Part shown: one piece after another, positions 1-8,405 of the stretch | How the letters are laid out: each line of letters opens with the position of its first letter | Position numbering within the stretch: the first letter of the stretch is position 1 | Assembly (NCBI GenBank): GCA_020062545.1 | Contig: JAGUWD010000020.1 | Location: 112,688-176,687 of the forward strand | Reading direction: 5' to 3' | Length of the DNA: 64,000 nt | Source: Thermodesulfovibrionales bacterium | GTDB lineage: Bacteria; Nitrospirota; Thermodesulfovibrionia; Thermodesulfovibrionales; Dissulfurispiraceae | Notes under the pieces: model-generated | What the model was told of the DNA's origin: nothing | The model's database searches: none | Seen by the model: only the letters and a program-made list of their open reading frames with translations | Translations under genes and position numbers: made by a program

Positions 1-29
1 CCTGCATACATTGTTACGGATATGGCCAA

Positions 30-776
30 CTAACACCCATTCTTAAAATGTTCCATCCTGTTTTTCAGTTTAACGAGGACCTTACCGTGCAGTTGACAGA
101 CCCTCGACTCGCTAATATCCAGAACCCTGCCTATTTCCTTCATTGTAAGTTCTTCAAAATAATAAAGTGTTATTACAAGCCTCTCTTTCTCGGGAAGTTC
201 GTCTATGGCACTACCGAGAGCAGACCTCAACTCCTTTAGATTTAACTCATACAGCATGTCCTTCTCATCCTCTTTTGATATACATTCGAGAATATCGAGG
301 GATTCGCCATCCTTGCTTACTCCTAAGTCCTCCAGACTTATCATGTTCATGGTATTGGCTATGGATAAGGTCTTGTAGAGTTCGTCGATGGTTATGTTCA
401 GCTTTTCCGCCACCTCTTCATCCGTGGCAATCCGGTTAAAGCTCTTTTCGAGTTCGGAATAGGCTTTTCTAACCTCTTCCAGCTTCTTCCGTGCATCTTT
501 CGATGCCCACTGCATGGAGCGGATCTCATCGATTATGGCGCCCCTTATTCTAAAGTCTGCAAAGGTGCTGAGCGTTGCATTCATGGAGGGGTCATATCTT
601 TCTATTGCCTCTAAAAGTCCTACTATTCCTGCTGATACTAAATCTTCGATGCTTAATTCTGAAGGAAGACAAAAGGCATATTTACTTGCATAATATTTTA
701 CCCTCGGCAAAAACTGTTCGACTATCTTCTCTTTTTGTTTTTCGGATACTTTCTGTTTTTTTGATAGTTTTCCCAT
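30..776 (-). CDS. fliA: Flagellar sigma factor sigma-28 (FliA)
   Basis: Alternative sigma factor of the sigma-70 family that directs RNA polymerase to late flagellar genes (flagellin, motility, chemotaxis). The 248-residue protein has region 2 at about residues 22-95 (with SIEDLVSAGIVGLLEAIERY), region 3 at about 97-165, and a region 4 helix-turn-helix at about 190-240 (LPEKERLVITLYYFEELTM). Lack of a long region 1 and the overall length are typical of FliA. It is the last gene of the fliL-to-fliA transcription unit, 21 bp after flhG. Export-coupled inhibition by an FlgM anti-sigma factor is expected for the family, but no flgM is visible here. Confidence 0.95.
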   Translation of the reverse strand: MGKLSKKQKVSEKQKEKIVEQFLPRVKYYASKYAFCLPSELSIEDLVSAGIVGLLEAIERYDPSMNATLSTFADFRIRGAIIDEIRSMQWASKDARKKLEEVRKAYSELEKSFNRIATDEEVAEKLNITIDELYKTLSIANTMNMISLEDLGVSKDGESLDILECISKEDEKDMLYELNLKELRSALGSAIDELPEKERLVITLYYFEELTMKEIGRVLDISESRVCQLHGKVLVKLKNRMEHFKNGC

Positions 777-797
777 TGATTAATTATAACAACTTCC

Positions 798-1619
798 TTA
801 CCCAACCCTCAGTGCCTTTTTTAAGAAGAACTGTATATTCCCCTTTACCTCATTGAGTGGATTATCAAGCACCTTCTTTCCTATGGCCGCCAGCCTTTTT
901 GCGAAGTTGCTGTTAGGATACATTGCTATAAAGCCCTTCTGGGCAATTATCGCATCCTTAACATGCTGATCAAAAGGCAGATATCCGAGATAATCTATCG
1001 AGAGGTTTAGAAACTTATCAGCAACGATTGCCAGTTTCCTGAAGGTATCGAATGCCTCCTTCTCGGAGCGGGCTGTGTTGACGAGGATCCTGAAATGCCT
1101 TTCCTGAAAATCCCTCGACAAAACCTTTATCAGGGCATATGCATCGGCTATGGATGTTGGCTCTGGAGTTACAACCACTATCGTTTCCTGTGCTGCACTG
1201 CAGAAAAATAATACATTGTCCGATATGCCTGCACCGGTATCGATCAGGAATACATCAAATGCCATATCAAACTCATCCAGCTCCGAAACAAGCTTTAATC
1301 TATGGCTGTCTGTCAGCTTTGTAAGCTCTCTGATGCCAGAGCTTGCCGGAAGTATCATCATCCCGAGAGGCCCTGTAACGATAATATCCTTTATCCTCTT
1401 TTCTCCCAGGAGCACGTGCTTGAGATTGTATTTGGGAGCTATGCCGAATAACACATCTATGTTGCTCAGTCCTAAATCGGCATCAAGTACGAGCACCTTC
1501 TTATTGAGGCTTGCGTAAAACAAGGCAAGGTTGGCAACGAAATTTGTTTTTCCAACACCGCCCTTTCCGCTTGAGACAGCAATTATCCGCGGCCCGCTGA
1601 TATTATTATTAACGTTCAT
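798..1619 (-). CDS. flhG: Flagellar number regulator, MinD/ParA-like ATPase (FlhG/FleN/YlxH)
   Basis: MinD-family P-loop ATPase that, with FlhF, sets the number and site of flagella. The 273 residues contain the deviant Walker A motif SGKGGVGKT at about 17-25, the second ParA motif DADLGLSNID at about 48-57, and a Walker B-like FLIDTGAG at about 123-130. The start codon overlaps the flhF stop (TAATG), so the two are translationally coupled. The neighbouring flhF and fliA support flhG over a cell-division minD. Confidence 0.93.
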   Translation of the reverse strand: MNVNNNISGPRIIAVSSGKGGVGKTNFVANLALFYASLNKKVLVLDADLGLSNIDVLFGIAPKYNLKHVLLGEKRIKDIIVTGPLGMMILPASSGIRELTKLTDSHRLKLVSELDEFDMAFDVFLIDTGAGISDNVLFFCSAAQETIVVVTPEPTSIADAYALIKVLSRDFQERHFRILVNTARSEKEAFDTFRKLAIVADKFLNLSIDYLGYLPFDQHVKDAIIAQKGFIAMYPNSNFAKRLAAIGKKVLDNPLNEVKGNIQFFLKKALRVG

Positions 1620-2665
1620 TAAACACCTCCGACAATTAGACCTGCAAGAAATTCAGGAGTAGGAATCCTTATGTCATCAGGGACATCCGGACCTGTAGCA
1701 ACAAGGGATAATGGACGACTGGTAAGGAGTGAAAGATTATAGAGGCTTCCATACTGTGACGCCATATCCAGCTTTGTAAAACCTATAGAATCGATCATAT
1801 CGGAATTGCACTTCTGCCATGCCTTTAGCGCTGCCTGCGTATCCATGGAGGCATCCATAAGAAAGCATTTCTTTACAGGGAACCCCGAAGGAAATATCTC
1901 TCTTATATCCTCCAGTATTTCCTTATACTCATATCCAGGCGTATCAATGAGGATAGGACCTTTGCCCATCTCACGGTATATGATCTTCGGCAGATCACTC
2001 ACATTTCTTATAATCCTCAACGGGCACTTGATCTGTTTTGAAAGCTCCTTCATATATGCCATGGAGCCTATCCTGTTGTCATCGAGGGAGATGAGATTTA
2101 CCGGTTTCTTTTTCGATGCAAGCAGGTGAGCCACCTTTGATATAGTCGTGGTTTTGCCGACACCGGGAGGGCCAAGGAATATAAACCCGCTCTCCTCTGC
2201 AGGCAGCATACCCTGTATCTTTAAATCCTTCTTTATAACGCCCTTGAGACTGTCCAGGGAATCCTGCGCCCTTTCGAGCAGGATTATGGCAAACTGTGTA
2301 TCAACGCCTTGTTTCACAAGGAGATTGAACAATCCTTTTTTATCCTTTCCGATCCTGAGGGCAGGCACTATTGGCCGCAGTGTTTCTTTTAAGAATCCCA
2401 TCTCATCCCTTAATCCCCTTATCTCTTTCAGTATCTCCTCGACATCTGAAAACCCCGCCTTTGCAGCAGGATTAATATTCACTGCAACATCCTCCATAGA
2501 ATCGTCTATGGCAGCAGTGACTTCAACCGCGTCTTTGTTGATGATCCCGAAGGGACCTGTCTTTACAGACTTGCTCGAAAGTATTATTGCGTCTGGTCCG
2601 AGCTCCTTCTTCACCGTCTCAAGGGCTTCTTTGAAACTACGACCAACGAATTTCTTGATTTTCAT
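1619..2665 (-). CDS. flhF: Flagellar biosynthesis SRP-type GTPase FlhF
   Basis: SRP/FtsY-family GTPase that recruits early flagellar components to the right cellular site; FlhG stimulates it. The 348-residue protein begins with the FlhF B domain (KKFVGRSFKEALETVKKELG), then a variable middle, then the NG GTPase domain with P-loop GPPGVGKTTTISK at about 165-177 and the LIDTPG motif at about 240. It lies between flhA and flhG, the usual order. The flhA-flhF gap holds one of the palindromic heptamer repeats, so co-transcription is probable but the spacing (86 bp) is longer than elsewhere in the unit. Confidence 0.95.
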   Translation of the reverse strand: MKIKKFVGRSFKEALETVKKELGPDAIILSSKSVKTGPFGIINKDAVEVTAAIDDSMEDVAVNINPAAKAGFSDVEEILKEIRGLRDEMGFLKETLRPIVPALRIGKDKKGLFNLLVKQGVDTQFAIILLERAQDSLDSLKGVIKKDLKIQGMLPAEESGFIFLGPPGVGKTTTISKVAHLLASKKKPVNLISLDDNRIGSMAYMKELSKQIKCPLRIIRNVSDLPKIIYREMGKGPILIDTPGYEYKEILEDIREIFPSGFPVKKCFLMDASMDTQAALKAWQKCNSDMIDSIGFTKLDMASQYGSLYNLSLLTSRPLSLVATGPDVPDDIRIPTPEFLAGLIVGGV

Positions 2666-2682
2666 CCATCTACCCTCCGTAT

Positions 2683-2756
2683 TGGCTCATAGCCGATAGC
2701 TCATGGATGCCAAACAAAATAATTTATTTGCCATGAGTTATAAGCCATGAGCTATT
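2683..2756. repeat. Palindromic heptamer-array repeat, flhA-flhF gap
   Basis: Degenerate 7-bp units of the type GCTCATA/GCTCATG are arranged as an inverted pair around an AT-rich spacer. The right arm overlaps the flhA stop codon. It is the same family as the repeats at 7,920, 8,331, 9,373 and 26,024. As RNA it would fold into a long imperfect hairpin between flhA and flhF. Confidence 0.75.
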
Positions 2757-4797
2757 CTATCTTTACCGTCCCTATCGAATAAACCTTTGTGCCCGGTGCA
2801 ATTTCACCGTGGGATACCACCATGATGCTTCCGGAAACCCGCTCTGTCAGCTTTTTCACAAACCTCCTTATTGCCGGAGAACATAAAAGCACGGGCTGGT
2901 ATCCCTTCTGCATGCCTTCCTCAAAGCTCTTTCGTATGGCCTCAACAACCTTCTCGGTTGTTGCTGGATCAAGGGCGAGATACGAACCCTGCGGCGTTGT
3001 TTGCACCGCCTCAATGATCGATCTCTCAACCCTCGGGTCAATTAATATTACAGACACGGAACCATCTGGATTCTGCAACTGCCTTGTTATGCCCCGTGCC
3101 AATGCCTGCCTCACATATTCCGTGAGGATATCCGTATCTTTGGTAACATTCGCATAATCCGACAACGCCTCGAGGATTGTCTGCAGATCCCTTATGCAGA
3201 CCCTTTCCCTGAGAAGGTTCTGAAGCACCTTCTGAACAGCACCCAGATTCAAAAGCCCGGGGATAAGGTCTTCAACAACCTTCGGATGCGTTTTTGAAAG
3301 ATTATCCAGCAGTTTCTGGACATCCTGCTTGCCGAGGAGTTCATGGGCATAGTTTTTTATCACCTCTGTAAGATGGGTCGTGATAACAGAAGGGACGTCT
3401 ACAACTGTGTAGCCGGCAAGCTGCGCCCTTTCCACATCCCTTTCATCTATCCAGAGTGCAGGCAATCCGAATGTAGGGTCTTTGGCCGGTATTCCCTCTA
3501 TCCCGACCTTCTCTGTTGCAGGCGAGATAGCGAGATATTTATTGATCATTACCTCCGCAGATGCAACCTCAACGCCTTTTATAAGAAGGGAATACTGCGT
3601 TGGCTTTAAAGACAGATTATCCTTTATATGTACAGGCGGGACGATAAACCCCATGTCTGTTACCATCTGCTTTCTGATCGCCTTGATCCTCGCCAAAAGC
3701 GGGCCTCCTTCTTCCACAAGTGGGATAAGACCGTAACCTATTTCGAGGGCGAGGGGATCAAGTGGCAGTAGTGACTCAAGGGTCTCCAAAGGCTTCTCTT
3801 CTTCTGCAGGGGCCGGTACGGCCTCTTGTTCCCTTTTAGCTGACTTTCTTAAAAAATATGCGCCTGTCCCCGTAATTGTAGCAAGCATCAGGAACGGGAC
3901 GTGTGGTAATCCCGGAATAAGACCGAAAAATGCCAGTATGCCCGCAGCCGTTCCCAATGCCTTTGGGTTTACCAGTAACTGTTTCACCACTTCTGCACCA
4001 AGATTGGCTTCTGTGGCGGCCCGGCTCACTATAATGCCTGCTGCTGTGGATGTAATGAGGGCGGGTATCTGGGCAACAAGTCCGTCGCCGATTGTGAGGA
4101 TTGTGTAAGTCTTTGCAGCATCGGCAATGGGCATTCCTTTTTGCAAAACACCGATGAGGAAACCGCCTATTATGTTAATGACCATTATGATTATGGCTGC
4201 AATGGCATCACCCCTGACAAATTTGCTCGCGCCGTCCATGGCTCCGTAGAAATCAGCCTCCCTGCTTATCTCCTGCCTCCGCCTCCTTGCCTCTGTCTCG
4301 TCGATAAGACCTGCATTCAGATCGGCATCGATGCTCATCTGTTTGCCAGGCATTGCATCGAGGGTAAACCTTGCAGAGACCTCGGCGATCCTTCCTGCAC
4401 CCTTTGTTATAACCACAAAATTTATAATGATCAGGATAAAAAATATGACAAAGCCGACCACATAGTTGCCGCCGACAACAAATTCTCCAAAGGACTTTAT
4501 AACCCTTCCTGCTGCCTCTGTGCCTATATCCCCCCTCATCAGTATCAGCCTTGTGGCAGCTATGTTCAGGGAGAGTCTGAGCAGCGTTGATATGAGAAGG
4601 ATCGACGGAAATACCGAAAAGTCAAGGGGCTTATAACTGTACGCAGAAACAAGAAGAACCACAACCGACAGGGTGATGCTGAAAGAAAGCGCCAGGTCCA
4701 ACAATATTGGCGGCATGGGTATTATCATCAAACCGAGGATTAAGACAATACCAACTGCCAGCACAAGATCACTTTGTCTCAATAATCTATCGAGCAT
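2752..4797 (-). CDS. flhA: Flagellar type III export gate protein FlhA
   Basis: Large export-gate component of the flagellar type III secretion system. It forms the nonameric cytoplasmic ring that docks chaperone-substrate complexes. The 681 residues are close to the family norm. The N-terminal half (about 1-315) has eight hydrophobic segments with the conserved FHIPEP-type loop (KGAGRIAEVSARFTLDAMPG, about 130-150). The C-terminal half is the soluble FlhA-C domain. The start overlaps the flhB stop by 11 bp. The stop codon sits inside a heptamer repeat. Confidence 0.97.
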   Translation of the reverse strand: MLDRLLRQSDLVLAVGIVLILGLMIIPMPPILLDLALSFSITLSVVVLLVSAYSYKPLDFSVFPSILLISTLLRLSLNIAATRLILMRGDIGTEAAGRVIKSFGEFVVGGNYVVGFVIFFILIIINFVVITKGAGRIAEVSARFTLDAMPGKQMSIDADLNAGLIDETEARRRRQEISREADFYGAMDGASKFVRGDAIAAIIIMVINIIGGFLIGVLQKGMPIADAAKTYTILTIGDGLVAQIPALITSTAAGIIVSRAATEANLGAEVVKQLLVNPKALGTAAGILAFFGLIPGLPHVPFLMLATITGTGAYFLRKSAKREQEAVPAPAEEEKPLETLESLLPLDPLALEIGYGLIPLVEEGGPLLARIKAIRKQMVTDMGFIVPPVHIKDNLSLKPTQYSLLIKGVEVASAEVMINKYLAISPATEKVGIEGIPAKDPTFGLPALWIDERDVERAQLAGYTVVDVPSVITTHLTEVIKNYAHELLGKQDVQKLLDNLSKTHPKVVEDLIPGLLNLGAVQKVLQNLLRERVCIRDLQTILEALSDYANVTKDTDILTEYVRQALARGITRQLQNPDGSVSVILIDPRVERSIIEAVQTTPQGSYLALDPATTEKVVEAIRKSFEEGMQKGYQPVLLCSPAIRRFVKKLTERVSGSIMVVSHGEIAPGTKVYSIGTVKIE

Positions 4798-5857
4798 GGC
4801 CTGCCTTTTTGTTTTTCAGTTTATACACATTCGCAAGTATCGTTGCTACTGCCCTGTACAATGTCTCGGGAATCTCCTGTCCAATGTTCAATTTAAATAA
4901 AGTCCTTGCAAGGGGCTTGTCCTCAAAAACAGTCACACCGCTCTTTACAGCAATTTCCTTTATCTTCTCCGCAACAATGTTTGCTCCCTTCGCAACGATT
5001 GTCGGAGCACCCATCTTTGAAGAGTCATACTTTAACGCTACAGCAAAATGCGTGGGGTTCGTTATAACCACATCGGCCTTTGGAACCTCCTGCATCATCC
5101 TCTTCCGTGCCATCTCCCTCTGAAGGCTCTTTATCCGCGCCTTAACGCGGGGATCGCCCTCCACCTCTTTGTACTCTTCCTTCACTTCCTGTTTGGTCAT
5201 CCTCAAGTTGCGTTCAAACTGCCATCTCTGGTAGGCAAAATCAGCAACTGCAAAAACAGTCAGGACAACAGCCGAGATAAGTAAAAGCTTTCTTATCTGG
5301 TTGAATGAAAAGCCCATAATTGACTGTATGTCCATATCTACAAGCAGGGGGAGATTTACCAGTTCTTTTTTTATAAGGAGATAAATAATAAAGCCGAGAA
5401 CAATAACCTTTAAGACGCCCTTTAAGGTTTCGAAAATTGTATTAAGACTGAAAAATTTCTTTACCCCCTCGAGAGGATTAATCCTGTTAATATCCGGACT
5501 CAAAGGAGCAGGCGAGAGCAAAAAGCCTGTCTGTAAAAAATGCACAATCACGATAGCAAAAAGCATAAGCCCCAGGAAGGGAGCCATCATCAATGCTACA
5601 TTGACCGTGTCTGTCTTAAATATATCCATAAAGGAAACCTCGTTCAAAGAAATCTCAAAACCCCTTTTCAGCGATGTCTTCATATATGTAAGCAGAGAGG
5701 TGAACATAAAGCCGCCGAATGAGAGATAGAAAAACACCACCCACAGGGGTATAATCCCTGTAAGCTCCCTGCTCCTCGGTATTTCACCCTTTTCCCGTGC
5801 CTTTTGACGCCTTCGGGGCGTCGCTTGTTCCGTTCGTTCATCAAACTCTTCAGGCAT
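4787..5857 (-). CDS. flhB: Flagellar export switch protein FlhB
   Basis: Export-gate protein that switches substrate specificity from hook to filament proteins after self-cleavage. The 356-residue protein has four transmembrane helices in the first ~210 residues and a cytoplasmic tail with the autocleavage motif NPTH at about 268-271, followed by FAVALKYD. It overlaps flhA by 11 bp and lies 3 bp downstream of fliR. The intact NPTH argues that hook-to-filament switching works normally with the FliK encoded in the same locus. Confidence 0.97.
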   Translation of the reverse strand: MPEEFDERTEQATPRRRQKAREKGEIPRSRELTGIIPLWVVFFYLSFGGFMFTSLLTYMKTSLKRGFEISLNEVSFMDIFKTDTVNVALMMAPFLGLMLFAIVIVHFLQTGFLLSPAPLSPDINRINPLEGVKKFFSLNTIFETLKGVLKVIVLGFIIYLLIKKELVNLPLLVDMDIQSIMGFSFNQIRKLLLISAVVLTVFAVADFAYQRWQFERNLRMTKQEVKEEYKEVEGDPRVKARIKSLQREMARKRMMQEVPKADVVITNPTHFAVALKYDSSKMGAPTIVAKGANIVAEKIKEIAVKSGVTVFEDKPLARTLFKLNIGQEIPETLYRAVATILANVYKLKNKKAGHAR

Positions 5858-5860
5858 CTG

Positions 5861-6598
5861 TTACCTCGTAAAGACCATTATCGCATCCTTTACATTTATA
5901 AAGGCCTTTGAAACGACCATCAATACAAGTGGCAATGAAAGCGCCATAAAAATAATCCCGATGGTAATAAGCAATGGAAAACTTATAAAGAATATATTGG
6001 CCTGTGGCAGCGCCCTCGAAAGAAAGCCCATTGCAAGATTGATCAATACCTGAACAAGAATGACAGGGGCTGCTATTTTAAAGGCCAGCGGAAACAGAAT
6101 AGAATTGAGCTTTATAATGGAATCGAATATTCCTTTGTACTGGATGCTGCTTATATCAAAGCTGCGCGCAATGCCCTCGATGAAATAATAATGCATATCG
6201 AGTATGAAAAAAAGCCCCATGGAAATAAATGTGTAAAAAAGACTCAAAGGTCCAAGCTGTTCACCAAACATGGGGTTAAAAATAGCAGCCACGCCAATTC
6301 CCATCTCTATGCTCATCCACTGGGCTGCTGTTTCAACAGCTCCGAGGATTATCCTTGCTGTTAAACCTATTGCAGAGCCGATAAAGAATGCCTCAAACAC
6401 AGACCTCACAGGATTGCCGGTCTTTACTTCAACCACAGGCAGAAGAAGAAGCGTCAGTGCAATGGCAAGCCCTGCCCTAACCATTATTGGTGTCATTCTC
6501 GCCCCGATAAACGGAATGAAAGAGAGGATGACAGCAACCCTTATGAATACGGGGATGAACTTTTCAGCATACGTGTTTATAAGGTTATAAAGCTCCAT
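5861..6598 (-). CDS. fliR: Flagellar export gate protein FliR
   Basis: Integral membrane subunit of the FliP5-Q4-R1 export core. The 245 residues carry about six hydrophobic segments and conserved features such as GLTARIILGAVETAAQWMS at about 80-98. Length is standard for the family. It begins 1 bp after fliQ and ends 3 bp before flhB, in the canonical fliP-Q-R-flhB-flhA order. Confidence 0.95.
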   Translation of the reverse strand: MELYNLINTYAEKFIPVFIRVAVILSFIPFIGARMTPIMVRAGLAIALTLLLLPVVEVKTGNPVRSVFEAFFIGSAIGLTARIILGAVETAAQWMSIEMGIGVAAIFNPMFGEQLGPLSLFYTFISMGLFFILDMHYYFIEGIARSFDISSIQYKGIFDSIIKLNSILFPLAFKIAAPVILVQVLINLAMGFLSRALPQANIFFISFPLLITIGIIFMALSLPLVLMVVSKAFINVKDAIMVFTR

Positions 6599-6599
6599 C

Positions 6600-6869
6600 T
6601 TACCTCACATACATTGGTATATTCTCGAATATGCTTCTTGTGAATCCAACCAGCACCTTAACCATCCACGGCAGCGCAACGAGCAGAGTAATGAAAACAG
6701 CTATTATCTTCGGCACAAAGGTCATTGTCATTTCCTGAAGCTGTGTTATTGCCTGGAAAATACTTATCAGCACTCCAACTATAAGGCTGACCAGCAATAC
6801 GGGCCCGCCGACAAGCAATATTGTCTCAAATGTCTGCCTCGATATCTGATTTAATAATTCGGTTGTCAT
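6600..6869 (-). CDS. fliQ: Flagellar export gate protein FliQ
   Basis: Small two-helix membrane subunit of the export core. A longer reading frame opens upstream at 6,908. The ATG at 6,869 is chosen because it has a strong Shine-Dalgarno sequence (GGAGGATTCAA) just upstream, overlaps the fliP stop as ATGA, and gives 89 residues, the normal size, starting MTTELLNQISRQTFETIL. The conserved AITQLQEMTMTFVPKI lies at about 42-57. Confidence 0.95.
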   Translation of the reverse strand: MTTELLNQISRQTFETILLVGGPVLLVSLIVGVLISIFQAITQLQEMTMTFVPKIIAVFITLLVALPWMVKVLVGFTRSIFENIPMYVR

Positions 6870-7936
6870 TTGAATCCTCCGATAAGCGAGCCTATCAACA
6901 AATCCCATCCATCAACAAGAACGAACAGAAGCAATTTAAAAGGCATGGAGACCATAATAGGGGGGAGCATCATCATACCCATTGAGAGGAGCACACTGGC
7001 AACAACCATATCAATAACTAAAAAGGGCAGGAATATAAGGAAACCTATCTCAAATGCCTTTTTAAGCTCGCCAATGGCAAAGGCAGGAATAACAACCCTC
7101 ATCGGCAGATCCATGGGTGTTGCAGGCCTTTCAGATTTTGACATCTTTAAAAAAAGCGCAAGATCTTTTTCCCTGGTCTGCTTCAGCATAAATTCCTTCA
7201 ACGGAACTCCTGCCCTGTTAAGGGCTTCTTCCGCATTTATCTCCTTTTTTGTATAAGGCTGGTAGGCATCAGCGTAAATCCTGTCCACAACAGGCGACAT
7301 AACAAAGAGGGTAATAAAGAGGGACAGACCGATTATTACCTGTGTGGGAGGAACCTGCGGAGTTCCAAGCGCCTGCCTGAGAAAGGAAAGAACAACAACA
7401 ATTCTTGTAAAGCATGTGGTCATGACAAGGATTGCAGGCAATATAGAGAGCAGTGTAAGGAATAAGAGTAATTCAAGAGGTGTGGTTAAACCAAGGAATC
7501 CTCCGGCAGGCGGAGGAGGCGCCGGTGCAGCAAAAGATAAATCAGGCAACAGGCACGAGGCTATAGGCAATAGGGCAAAGTAAAAAAATTTTCTTTTTAT
7601 AAAATCTTTTATACCGAGTGGCTGGTGGCTGGTAATCGCTGGCTGCTGTTTCATCGCTTCTTCCACATCAGACGGGTTAGGTTTGCTCAGAATGGATATG
7701 CTTTCATCAGCAATTCCCAGAACAAGGTATTCCTTTAAAACCTTAACAATTGCAACTCCCTTTTTAGGGCCAAAAGGCTGATATTGGACAATCTCGATCA
7801 ATCCTTTATTGGGTAAAACCCTCTGTTTCAGAAATCTGAGGAGTAAATACAGACCGCCGAGGACAATCAGCAGTGCAACTGTAACCTTAATTAACTCAAA
7901 GCCCAAATTAACCCTCCATTTTAGCTCATGGCTCAT
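6866..7936 (-). CDS. fliP: FliO-FliP fusion, flagellar export gate protein
   Basis: One 356-residue frame covers what are normally two genes. Residues ~10-95 resemble FliO: one transmembrane segment (VTVALLIVLGGLYLLLRFL) followed by a small cytoplasmic domain with RVLPNKGLIEIVQYQPFGPK. After a linker (about 95-112) comes a signal-peptide-like stretch and a full FliP from about residue 147 (LTTPLELLLFLTLLS), with conserved PTQVIIGLSLFITLFVM and the C-terminal LLFVLVDGWDLL. FliP forms the core of the export gate; FliO assists its assembly. Linker and signal core are both written in 7-bp-period repeat DNA. A frame-restoring sequencing indel is possible, but the frame is open for over 1 kb. Confidence 0.88.
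   Translation of the reverse strand: MSHELKWRVNLGFELIKVTVALLIVLGGLYLLLRFLKQRVLPNKGLIEIVQYQPFGPKKGVAIVKVLKEYLVLGIADESISILSKPNPSDVEEAMKQQPAITSHQPLGIKDFIKRKFFYFALLPIASCLLPDLSFAAPAPPPPAGGFLGLTTPLELLLFLTLLSILPAILVMTTCFTRIVVVLSFLRQALGTPQVPPTQVIIGLSLFITLFVMSPVVDRIYADAYQPYTKKEINAEEALNRAGVPLKEFMLKQTREKDLALFLKMSKSERPATPMDLPMRVVIPAFAIGELKKAFEIGFLIFLPFLVIDMVVASVLLSMGMMMLPPIMVSMPFKLLLFVLVDGWDLLIGSLIGGFK
7544..7578. repeat. In-frame heptamer repeat encoding the FliP signal core
   Basis: Five consecutive 7-bp units (AGGCAAC, AGGCACG, AGGCTAT, AGGCAAT, AGGGCAA). Read on the minus strand inside the fliO/P fusion they encode the hydrophobic stretch FALLPIASCLLPDL, just before the predicted signal-peptidase site of FliP. 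A second short 7-bp array (GGCTGGT units, 7,619-7,648) encodes part of the FliO-FliP linker. Confidence 0.75.
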
Positions 7937-7992
7937 AGCTCACGGCTTTTAAAATTAGATTAGCATCTACGAGCCATCAGCTATGAGCTATT
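7920..7992. repeat. Palindromic heptamer-array repeat, fliN-fliO/P gap
   Basis: Left arm of GCTCATG/GCTCATA units, spacer containing TTTTAAAATTAGATTAGCATC, then a right arm of inverse units ending at the fliN stop codon. The spacer word ATTAGCATC recurs at 8,331, 9,373 (inverted) and 26,024, so the spacer is part of the element. Confidence 0.8.
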
Positions 7993-8317
7993 TTAACTGC
8001 CTCACTCTTTCAGTCGGACTTATAATGTCAGTGAGTCTGATACCGAACTTCTCATTGACAACAACAACCTCTCCTCTGCCGATCAGTCTCTCGTTCACGT
8101 ATACTTCCATGGGCTCTCCTGCCAGTTTTTCAAGGGCGATAACAGATCCCTGCCCAAGCTGAAGCAGTTCCTGAATGAGTATCTTTGTCCTGCCGATAAC
8201 AACGGTCAGCTCAAGGGGGACATCAAGAATAAAATTTATATCCCTCTGGGAAACCTGAGGCGACTGTGCCTCTCCCTGAAATTCCTGTACATCCAAATTT
8301 TTTACTTCGTCTACCAT
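7988..8317 (-). CDS. fliN: Flagellar motor switch C-ring protein FliN
   Basis: C-ring subunit involved in torque switching and export docking. The 109-residue protein has a short variable N-terminus and the SpoA (CheC/FliN) domain at about 30-105: LDVPLELTVVIGRTKI, then LGQGSVIALEKLAGEPMEVYVN and the end VRLTDIISP-like segment. Its stop lies in a palindromic repeat. It follows fliM in the fliL-M-N order. Confidence 0.95.
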   Translation of the reverse strand: MVDEVKNLDVQEFQGEAQSPQVSQRDINFILDVPLELTVVIGRTKILIQELLQLGQGSVIALEKLAGEPMEVYVNERLIGRGEVVVVNEKFGIRLTDIISPTERVRQLK

Positions 8318-8330
8318 TTTAACCTCCGGT

Positions 8331-8405
8331 TTAGCTCTTAGCTATTAGCTCATAGTCTTTAATTAGCATCCATGAGCTAAGAGCTAAATTGAGCCATGAG
8401 CTATT
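8331..8405. repeat. Palindromic heptamer-array repeat, fliM-fliN gap
   Basis: GCTCTTA/GCTATTA/GCTCATA units, spacer GTCTTTAATTAGCATCC, then inverse units. The right arm runs into the coding end of fliM and supplies its last residues (AHGSI and the stop), so the repeat lies partly within the gene. Confidence 0.78.

Noticed and set aside
48..856. Several plus-strand frames opposite fliA and flhG
   Set aside because: They lack ribosome sites and known motifs and mirror strongly conserved minus-strand genes.
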